64,000 bases of DNA from Halorubrum xinjiangense (GTDB lineage: Archaea > Halobacteriota > Halobacteria > Halobacteriales > Haloferacaceae): contig NZ_FNBO01000005.1 in assembly GCF_900102375.1 (NCBI RefSeq), forward strand, positions 124,001 to 188,000, read 5' to 3'. Shown here one piece after another: positions 55,085 through 61,939 of this stretch. Within the stretch, counting starts at the first letter, position 1. The number at the start of each line of letters is the position of its first letter. Position numbers and translations under genes: made by a program. The notes under the pieces are model-generated. The model did no database searches and had not been told where the DNA came from. It saw only the letters and a program-made list of their open reading frames with translations.

Positions 55085-56673
55085 TTATACCCGAGCGCTT
55101 CGAGGCGAGCCTCGAGGTCTTCGTCGACCTCCTCCTCGCCGCGCTCGGCCGCGGCCGCTTCGGCCGCGGCGCCGCGCTCACGGAGCAGCTCCGCGTGGGC
55201 GTCGACGACCGGCGCGAACCGGTCGATGACCGCCTGTTCCTCCTCGTTCGGGTCGACCGCGAGGTTCTCCTGTTGGGTGGGGTCGGCGGGGCGGTGGTAT
55301 AACTCCCGCTCCCCGGCGTCGACGTTCTCAATGTACGTCCAGTCGTCGTCGCGCGCGCTAATGAACAGGTCGCCGTCGGACAGCGACCGGGGGATCGGCT
55401 GCTGGGTCACCTCCTCGCCGCGGACGGTCACCGAGACGACGGGGTCGTCGGGGACGCTCGTGCCGTCGTCGACGTCGTCGGTTTCGGACCCGGCGTCATC
55501 GACGGCGGCGGTTTCGGACGCTGCGCCCTCGGCGTCGGCGGTTTCGGGCGAAGCCCCGTCGCCAGCGAGCGCCGGCACGAGCGACTCGCCGTGCCACTCG
55601 GGGGCCGGGTCGACGCCGAGCAGGTCGGCGACCGTCGGCGGGATGGCGTCGAGCCCGACGTGGCCGTCGACGCGCCCGCCGTCGAGCCCGGGCACGTCGG
55701 CCAGGAAGGGGACGTGGATCAGCTCGTCGTACAGCTTCGGGTAGTGGGCGAGGTGACCGTGTTCCTGGAACTCCTCGCCGTGGTCGCCCGCGAGCAGCAC
55801 CGCGGTGTCGTCGGCGACGCCGGCGGCGTCCAAGGAGTCGAGCAGCCGGCCGATGCTGGCGTCGACCTGCCGCACCGTCGCCTGGTACAGCGTCCGGAGC
55901 TCGCGGAGGGTCCGCTCGCCGACTTCGAGGCCGAGGCTCGTCCGGGCGTGCGCGTGGAGCATCTGATGGGTGCCGACGAGGCCGTCCGACACCTCGCGGA
56001 TGTACCGCGGCGCGGGGACGTACGGGGTGTGGGTGTCCATGTAGTGGACCCACAGGAAGAACGGCTCGTCGGTCTTGTCGACGAAGCCGGTCGCGGCGTC
56101 CTCGACGTCGAACATGCGCGAGGCGTCAAGGAACGGGCGGTCGTCGCTATCGCCGCGGAGCTTCGAGCCCAGCCGCCGGATCGGCGAGGTCGCGAGCTGG
56201 ATCCACGCCTCGACGGTCGGGTGCGCGGCCAGATATCGGCTGTAGACGCTGGAGCCGACGCTCGTGACGAACGGCTCGAACTCGTCGAACCCGTCGGGAT
56301 ACCCCCAGTGGTCGGTGAGGAAGCCGTTCGCGGCGTTGAACCCGCCGGTCGCGATCCCGGCGTCGGAGAGCACCTCGGCGAGCGTCACCGACTCGTCGAC
56401 ACCGATGTCGCCCGTCCTGGCGAACACCGGCTCCGAGGCGAGGATCGAGGGGAACGAGAACGGCGTCCAGTTGCCGGTCGCAAAGGCGTGGTCGAACACG
56501 GTCCCGCCGTCGGCGAGGCCGTCGATGACGGGCGAGCGGCGCTCGGGGTCGTACGGGGAGACGGCGTCCGCGCGCAGCGAGTCCACCGTGACGAGGACGA
56601 CGTTGGAGACGGACGCGTCATCGCTCGACGCGTTTGCGTCAGCGGCTGAAGGGGTCGACGAATCGGATGTCAT
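55081..56673 (-). CDS. Sulfatase-like (alkaline phosphatase superfamily) hydrolase
   Basis: The 530-residue enzyme has the metal-binding start VVLVTVDSLRADAVSPYD, then TGNWTPFSFPSILASEPVF with the possible nucleophile region, MDTHTPYVP and AGDHGEEFQEHGHLAHYP. The C-terminal part is EEVTQQPIPRSLSDGDLFI and EERELYHRPADP-like. An acidic linker (DDAGSETDDVDDGTS) is inserted near residue 400. It belongs to sulfatase/phosphotransferase-like enzymes of archaeal surface glycans. ATG 56673 is preferred; the frame upstream lies in the promoter region. Confidence 0.87.
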   Translation of the reverse strand: MTSDSSTPSAADANASSDDASVSNVVLVTVDSLRADAVSPYDPERRSPVIDGLADGGTVFDHAFATGNWTPFSFPSILASEPVFARTGDIGVDESVTLAEVLSDAGIATGGFNAANGFLTDHWGYPDGFDEFEPFVTSVGSSVYSRYLAAHPTVEAWIQLATSPIRRLGSKLRGDSDDRPFLDASRMFDVEDAATGFVDKTDEPFFLWVHYMDTHTPYVPAPRYIREVSDGLVGTHQMLHAHARTSLGLEVGERTLRELRTLYQATVRQVDASIGRLLDSLDAAGVADDTAVLLAGDHGEEFQEHGHLAHYPKLYDELIHVPFLADVPGLDGGRVDGHVGLDAIPPTVADLLGVDPAPEWHGESLVPALAGDGASPETADAEGAASETAAVDDAGSETDDVDDGTSVPDDPVVSVTVRGEEVTQQPIPRSLSDGDLFISARDDDWTYIENVDAGERELYHRPADPTQQENLAVDPNEEEQAVIDRFAPVVDAHAELLRERGAAAEAAAAERGEEEVDEDLEARLEALGYK

Positions 56674-56832
56674 AGGGTACGGTGCGAACCCCGGGAGAAC
56701 GCGCTCACCGCGGGCGGACGCCGGAATTCGCGAATATACCCGGAACGGCGGTTGCCAGCGGCTTGAGGATTTCGATCCCCGGCATCCCCCGGCGAGCGTA
56801 CCTATTTGGCGGTGCCGACGCACGTGACCGGT

Positions 56833-57789
56833 ATGGACGACGCGCCCACGGGCCGACCGGTCGACGAGGCGGCGCTGCCGGAACCGATCCCGGACGACGA
56901 GATCCCCGAGTCGGTTCCGGGTCGGTCCCGCGCGATAGAGGCGAACGGCGTGCCGCTCCACGTCGTCGAGGCCGGCCCCGAGGACGGGAAGCTCCTCGTC
57001 CTGCTCCACGGCTTCCCCGAGTTCTGGTACGGCTGGAACGAAGCGATTGCGCCGCTCGCGAACGCGGGCTACCGCGTCGTCGTTCCCGACCAGCGCGGCT
57101 ACAACTGCTCCGCGAAGCCGCCGGCGGTGCGCGACTACCGGATCGGCGAACTCGCGCGCGACGTCGTCGGCCTGATCGACGCCTATGACCGCGAGACGGC
57201 GGCCGTCGCGGGCCACGACTGGGGCGCGGCGGTGGCGTGGTGGCTCGCGCTCCATCACGAGGACCGCGTCTCGGAGCTGGTCGCGGTCAACGTCCCGCAC
57301 CCGAGCGTCTTCGAGGAGGCGCTCCGGAGTTCGTGGGACCAGCGGCTCAAGAGCTGGTACATGCTCGCGTTCCAGCTGCCGAAGCTGCCCGAGGCGGTCG
57401 CGAGCGCGGGGAACTGGCGGCTCGCGACCAACGCGTTACGCGACACGAGCGCGCCCGGCACGTTCACCGACGAGGACCTGCGGCGGTACCGACAGGCGTG
57501 GGACCGCGACGGCGCGTTCGAGGCGATGGTGAACTGGTACCGGGCGATCGTCCGCGACCGCCCCGAGCCGGCGAAGACGGAGGTGGCCGTCCCCACGCTC
57601 GTGATCTGGGGCGGCAGGGACCGGTTCCTCGCGCGTCGGCTGGCCAACGAGAGCGTCGAGCGCTGCGCCGACGGGCGGCTGCTCGCGATCGACGACGCGA
57701 CACACTGGGTCGTCCACGAACACCCGCACCGCGTCGCCGAGGCGATCGCAGACCACGCGGACCCGCTGCCGCCGGGCGCGCGGGAGTGA
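56833..57789 (+). CDS. Alpha/beta hydrolase, epoxide hydrolase-like
   Basis: The 318-residue protein has HGFPEFWYGWNEAIAPL (oxyanion HGFP motif of epoxide hydrolases), the nucleophilic Asp elbow GHDWGAAVAWWLALHH, PTLVIWGGRDRFL, and His in DDATHWVVHEHP. A cap region with two Tyr (RYRQAWDRDG, MVNWYRAI) suits an epoxide hydrolase or dehalogenase. The substrate is unknown. Confidence 0.88.
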   Translation: MDDAPTGRPVDEAALPEPIPDDEIPESVPGRSRAIEANGVPLHVVEAGPEDGKLLVLLHGFPEFWYGWNEAIAPLANAGYRVVVPDQRGYNCSAKPPAVRDYRIGELARDVVGLIDAYDRETAAVAGHDWGAAVAWWLALHHEDRVSELVAVNVPHPSVFEEALRSSWDQRLKSWYMLAFQLPKLPEAVASAGNWRLATNALRDTSAPGTFTDEDLRRYRQAWDRDGAFEAMVNWYRAIVRDRPEPAKTEVAVPTLVIWGGRDRFLARRLANESVERCADGRLLAIDDATHWVVHEHPHRVAEAIADHADPLPPGARE

Positions 57790-57832
57790 GCCGGCGGGAT
57801 CGAATACTGTCCCCGCCGCGCCGCCACAAAGA

Positions 57833-57838
57833 TTATAT
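57833..57838 (+). promoter_or_regulatory. TATA-like box of the coiled-coil gene
   Basis: TTATAT lies 24-29 bases before ATG 57862. Confidence 0.6.
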
Positions 57839-57861
57839 CTGCCCTCGACCAAAGGACAGAT

Positions 57862-58140
57862 ATGAGCAAACACTTCGAGGACGCGCGGTACTACCTCGGT
57901 CGAGCGGCGGAACACGCGAAGGCGGGCGTGGTCGAGGAGTTAGAGCCGGTGGAGGCCCGCGTGAAGGAGCTCGTCGGTCGGGAGGACGAGGAGCCGGAAC
58001 CGGAGCCCTCGCGGCTGGACAAGCTTCAGGCGGACTTAAAGGAGCTCGAAGAGCGCGCCGAGGGCGAGGCCCGGGAGGCGGTCGCGTCCGCCCGGAAGCG
58101 CGTCGCCGAGTACCGCGGCAAAGACGCCGCCGCGGAGTAA
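57862..58140 (+). CDS. Small coiled-coil haloarchaeal protein
   Basis: The 92-residue highly charged protein starts MSKHFEDARYYLGRAAEHAK and is one long amphipathic helix with an acidic linker (GREDEEPEPEPSR) in the middle; the second half LDKLQADLKELEERAEGEA is a coiled coil. It matches a family of small conserved haloarchaeal proteins (recalled as DUF7553) of unknown function. Its own TATA box gives a leaderless start. Confidence 0.78.
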   Translation: MSKHFEDARYYLGRAAEHAKAGVVEELEPVEARVKELVGREDEEPEPEPSRLDKLQADLKELEERAEGEAREAVASARKRVAEYRGKDAAAE

Positions 58141-58169
58141 TCGCGTCACGGAGTAGTCGCGCCGCGAAC

Positions 58170-58960
58170 GACTTCTGAGGATGTTGCCAGCCACGGCGGT
58201 ATCGCTCGGTTCGACATCGCTACTGCCGAGATGGCCGCAGTCCTCCATCCCGATCAGATTGAACAGGTCCTCGTTGAGGAGTTCGATAATATGGGAAGCC
58301 AGATAGTGCTGGTGGCGTCGACATCCTCGGAGACGGGTTGCTGTTGACCGACGGCGAGCGATGGCAGCAACAGCGGTCATGGCCTCAGCCACTGTTCTAT
58401 CGCGAGCGGATCGAAACGTATGCCGAGACGATGGGGGCGTACGCGGCCGCGGCGGCCGACGAGTGGTGTGGTGCTGACGGCCCCGTCGACGTCGCCGATG
58501 CCACGGCCGAGTATACGCTTCACGTCCTCGGCAAGACGCTGTTGGGTATCGAAACGGATGACCGCCGAGAGGCGGCCGGGCTGGTGCCCGGGCCATCCGG
58601 GAACGCAGCAGCGACACGCCGGGTTGCGTCGCCGTTCCGGAGTGGCTCCCTCCGCCCGGCAATCAACGGTATCACCACGGTATCTCCCGACTCGAGTCCG
58701 TCGTTGATGAGCTCCTCGCCGAGCGGGAGTCGACCGCCGACGGCGAAGACCTCCTGTCGCTGTTGCGGGCGGCGACCGGTCCCGACGGGCCGAGCGAGAA
58801 CGAAATTCGGAGTCAGCTGGCGAGGGTCCTGTTCGCCGGCCACGAGACAAGCGCGACGGCGCTCACGTGGCCGCTATACGAGATCTGTCGGCGCCCGGAG
58901 ATCGCGCTCGCGACGTTCGTCCACCGCTGTCGGGTCGACACGATATCTGCGAGGTCGGCG
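58170..58960 (+). pseudogene. Cytochrome P450 relic
   Basis: P450 sequence can be followed across shifting frames. VLHPDQIEQVLVEEFDN near 58235-58290 is followed by DILGDGLLLTDGERWQQQR (substrate-entry region) near 58320-58375 and FYRERIETYAETM, then DVADATAEYTLHVLGKTLLG. After another shift comes ELLAERESTADGEDLLSLL, and ARVLFAGHETSATAL at about 58825-58865, the I-helix oxygen-binding motif (A/G-GxE/D-T). The K-helix ExxR and heme Cys loop are missing. It is a decayed gene of a haloarchaeal P450. Confidence 0.85.
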
Positions 58961-59122
58961 CCGACATCGGCTCGACCGTCCGGCCGGCGACCGAGATTGA
59001 CGCGCGTCTCAGTCCGCGGTCGCCAACCGAGGCCCCCTAGCCTGGGAGCCGTCGACGACGGTTAGCGATCGATGGTCGCCTCGAACTGCGGCCGAGCGGG
59101 ACGAACTGAGCGCTTGCTCGTC
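58961..59122. other. Remnant spacer after the P450 relic
   Basis: No gene, repeat or clear terminator is seen in these 160 bases. Confidence 0.4.
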
Positions 59123-59458
59123 TCAGAATCGAATCACGACTTCGTGGGTTCTGAGGGCGTAGACGGTCATCTCTCGGCCCTTCTTCGAGTACCACGTCTC
59201 GGTGGGCTCGACGAGGTCCCCTTCGACGAGGCGGTCGAGGTGATAGCTCGTGTTCTGGAGCGATGTCCCGACCGCCGTAGCGATCTCGGAGGCCGGTTTG
59301 GGGCCTTCCTTGAGTGCGGCGACGATTTGCCGTGCCGTCGTCGAGGATAGCAACTCACAGATTGTCGCGGACTCCTCGCCAGTGACGGAGAGTTGTACCC
59401 GCTCTCGCGGTGCGTGGTCGACCGGCGGCTGTCGCGGTAGCACACTATTCATTGTCAC
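59123..59458 (-). CDS. Winged-helix regulator (ArsR-like)
   Basis: The 111-residue protein has a single HTH: ICELLSSTTARQIVAALKEGP followed by KPASEIATAVGTSLQNTSYHL and the wing DLVEPTETWYSKKGREMTVYAL. These match archaeal ArsR-family regulators with a helical N-terminal cap. Two in-frame ATGs (59458, 59452) are possible. It could regulate one of the two divergent or nearby accessory genes. Confidence 0.78.
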   Translation of the reverse strand: MTMNSVLPRQPPVDHAPRERVQLSVTGEESATICELLSSTTARQIVAALKEGPKPASEIATAVGTSLQNTSYHLDRLVEGDLVEPTETWYSKKGREMTVYALRTHEVVIRF

Positions 59459-59560
59459 GTCTCGGATGGTCGGTCACCATCGGCTTGGGTGGTCGTGACG
59501 GGCACGATTTGCATAAAAATCGATCCAGGGCTTCTGAGCCAGAGACTGCGCCTGTCTTCG

Positions 59561-59965
59561 TCATTGGTCGCTGTGGGTACCGTCGTTCTCGGTCGTCGAC
59601 CGTACCGTGACCGACACCGTGCCCGACTCGACCGCCACGCGAAGCCGATCTAGCCGCAATCGGTACGTTTCACAGTGGTGTCCGTCGGGGTCGACGTACA
59701 GCCCGGTCGCGACGAGCCCGACAGCTTCGAGCCGGTCAAGCCGACGATAGATCGTCGCCCGCGACGCCTCGCATGTGTCTATGAGGTCTCGTCCGCGCTG
59801 GGGCCCCCGACAGAGCGCTTTCAGTATATTCCGCGTGTGCTCGTTGTCTAACAGTTCGAGCAGCCTCGGGGCGGAACCGGCCTTCCGACACCTGTCGGAC
59901 TCTCCCGCGGACATACTCTCACCGTCCGGTGACGGTTCGGTAGCCACATCGGCAGTCGTCGCCAT
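59561..59965 (-). CDS. Winged-helix regulator
   Basis: The 134-residue protein has a disordered head to about 30, then LLELLDNEHTRNILKALCRGP and RDLIDTCEASRATIYRRLDRLEAVGLVAT, an ArsR-like DNA-binding domain, and a Tyr-rich wing DGHHCETYRLRLDRL. It is strikingly similar in the recognition helix to the regulator at 61510-61890 (TVYRRLNRLADAGL), suggesting they are paralogues. The target is unknown. Confidence 0.78.
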   Translation of the reverse strand: MATTADVATEPSPDGESMSAGESDRCRKAGSAPRLLELLDNEHTRNILKALCRGPQRGRDLIDTCEASRATIYRRLDRLEAVGLVATGLYVDPDGHHCETYRLRLDRLRVAVESGTVSVTVRSTTENDGTHSDQ

Positions 59966-60065
59966 CGTACCACACCGTTGTCGCTCTCCCCCCCTAGCCC
60001 TGCTGGCTACGTGTACTACCGGTGACCGCCAGACGGGGCTATTCAGATAGCTGTGAGAGACGCTG

Positions 60066-61235
60066 TCAACGATCCGCGTCGATTGCGTATTTAACTGAAC
60101 GGGCGGTTCCGGTCACATGACTGAACGCGAGTCGCCGAGCGGAAAACAGGAGTCGGAACTCCGGGGACAGCACCGGATCGGACATACTTTCATCGTCGAG
60201 CCAGGTCCGGAACCTACCCGAGAGATCCCGCCGACGCCGCTCGTACGCCGAGAGCGCCTCGTTTATACCTGACGCGTTCGCGAGCGCCGTCGCGAGCGCC
60301 CAGGCCGTTTCGATGTCCGTGCTGGGCCCGAGATGCGTTCCGGGGAGGGCCGTCCGCGCGGACGGCCCGACGAGCCCGATCCGGCCGGTCGCTACGGACG
60401 CCGGCGCGGCGAGACGTACCCGCCGGTACTCGAATCCGCTATCTCTGAGCGCCCGTCCGAGGTCAGCGGTCGGCGGACCGAGGTGGCTGAACCGATCGAC
60501 GATGTCGTCGACCGATACGGCCGCGCGAGCGGGGGTCTCCGCCGTCGTAACCAGCCGCAGGGAGGTGCTGTCACCGGTCGGAGTCGCGAACGCGGCCGCC
60601 GAGGCGCCCCACGACTCGGTCGCTTTCGCCGTCGTTTCGAGCTGGTGACATTTCCACGTGTGGACCCGCCCGTCGGGTTCCGGCGCATGGTCGGCGCTGA
60701 GGGACCGATCCGCCGTCACCGCGACGTCGAACGACTCTGTCTCTTCGTGATCGAAGGTCGCCCTGACCCCCGATGCGGCCGACTCGAGTGCCGTCACGAC
60801 TCGGTCGGTCTCTCGAGCACGGCTCCGGACGGCCTGATCGAGGAGGGCCCGTAGCTGGTCTCGGCCGACGGCGACCAGTGCGATCTCGCTCGACGCGTCC
60901 GCCTCCCAAGACTTCTCGCTGCCGGGCCGACCGAGCTCAGTCACCCGGGTACCACGCCGTTCCACCGACCTCCGGAGCCCCAACCGTTCCAGGACGCGCA
61001 ACCCGGGCTCCCAAACGACGGTGACGCGCGGCGGTGACCGGTCGCTCGGCGACGGAGCGACCAGCGGATCGAACCCGGCTCGGTCCAGCAGTCCCGCCGT
61101 GACGAGCGCTGCGAGGCCGGTGTCGGCTATCAGGATCTCATGCTCTTGAGTGCGGTGTGTGCCAGAGACGGCGTCGTCGTACCGCGGCGTGACGACGGGC
61201 GGTGTTCGCGTCGACCGTTCCTCTCCGGTCTTCAT
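60066..61235 (-). CDS. FAD-monooxygenase-like protein with eroded cofactor motifs
   Basis: The 389-residue frame resembles UbiH/PHBH-type FAD monooxygenases: LGLRRSVERRGTRV, VGRDQLRALLDQA (FAD-binding DG-like region with Arg kept), and GRIGLVGPSARTALPGTHLG...IETAWALATAL at the place of GDAAH...GxG. The N-terminal GxGxxG is degenerate (LIADTGLAALVTAG), and the GD motif lost its Asp (VGPSA). It is therefore probably a pseudoenzyme or recently inactivated; the frame is intact with no stops. It stands among three winged-helix regulators. Confidence 0.7.
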   Translation of the reverse strand: MKTGEERSTRTPPVVTPRYDDAVSGTHRTQEHEILIADTGLAALVTAGLLDRAGFDPLVAPSPSDRSPPRVTVVWEPGLRVLERLGLRRSVERRGTRVTELGRPGSEKSWEADASSEIALVAVGRDQLRALLDQAVRSRARETDRVVTALESAASGVRATFDHEETESFDVAVTADRSLSADHAPEPDGRVHTWKCHQLETTAKATESWGASAAAFATPTGDSTSLRLVTTAETPARAAVSVDDIVDRFSHLGPPTADLGRALRDSGFEYRRVRLAAPASVATGRIGLVGPSARTALPGTHLGPSTDIETAWALATALANASGINEALSAYERRRRDLSGRFRTWLDDESMSDPVLSPEFRLLFSARRLAFSHVTGTARSVKYAIDADR

Positions 61236-61509
61236 TGCCGGTCACACAGGGATCGAAGCATCCGATCGCTCGGACCGGTACGGCACGCAGATCGACTGGA
61301 CGACAGCATATACCGGTCGATGGACGACGGCCTCCCTAAATCGGCGACCGCTGTTTCTGTCAATGAGAGGGTGACGGTTGACATCCTCCCCGCGCTAAAG
61401 CACGGGGCTTTCTCCTCGCACTTCCGTAATATGAATAGCCCCGTCACTCCGTCCCAATCAGTTCAGACTGCCAGTACGCTTGGGTGATGCGACGTCGTTC
61501 TAGTGTCTT
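61236..61509. other. Intergenic with IS200/IS605-type end hairpin
   Basis: No gene. Bases 61378-61407 read TTGACATCC-T-CCCCGCGCTAAAGCACGGGG, see the mobile element entry. No promoter-like AT-rich box stands out for the regulator starting at 61510. Confidence 0.5.
61378..61412. mobile_element. IS200/IS605-family end remnant
   Basis: TTGACATCCTCCCCG-CGCTAAAGCA-CGGGG followed by CTTTCTCC is typical of the hairpin end of haloarchaeal IS200/IS605 (TnpB/IS1341-type) elements. No TnpA or TnpB sequence is nearby, so only the end remains, perhaps as a MITE or excision scar. Confidence 0.6.
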
Positions 61510-61890
61510 ATGACGGCGCACTCCATACCGGCCGACCCGGATGAAAAAGCAGACACTCCCGGTACCGACGCGAACGGCGCCCCGGAGGCCTCGGCGGAAG
61601 AGTTATTCGCCCTGTTCGGAGACGAGTACACGTGCGACATTCTCACGTCACTCGAGCAGGAGCCGAAGCCCGCGCGGGCGCTAGCCGAGGACTGTGGGAT
61701 GTCACGTCCGACCGTATACCGGCGTCTCAACCGCTTAGCCGACGCCGGCCTCGTCGACGATCGGCTGCGGGTTGCCTCGGACGGTAACCACCGAAAGGAG
61801 TTCCACCTCGTGGTTTCCGCCGTCTCGTTCGACCTGAGTGAGGACGGATTCGCCGGCTACCTCGATCCCTCCGGCCGGGACATCGACTAA
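61510..61890 (+). CDS. Winged-helix regulator
   Basis: The 126-residue protein has an acidic disordered head (to about 30), then ELFALFGDEYTCDILTSLEQ and ARALAEDCGMSRPTVYRRLNRLADAGLVD with a beta wing GNHRKEFHLVVS. The recognition helix is nearly the same as in the regulator at 59561-59965. It is divergent from the FAD-monooxygenase-like gene, which could be its target. Confidence 0.78.
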   Translation: MTAHSIPADPDEKADTPGTDANGAPEASAEELFALFGDEYTCDILTSLEQEPKPARALAEDCGMSRPTVYRRLNRLADAGLVDDRLRVASDGNHRKEFHLVVSAVSFDLSEDGFAGYLDPSGRDID

Positions 61891-61939
61891 CCGTCGCTCG
61901 GGTCGAGATGAGCCGGAGCGAGGCGACCACGCGAGCCAC

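Noticed and set aside
55081-57300. 739-residue form of the sulfatase-like protein
   Set aside because: The first 209 residues are an antisense shadow of the epoxide-hydrolase-like gene; ATG 56673 starts the real protein.
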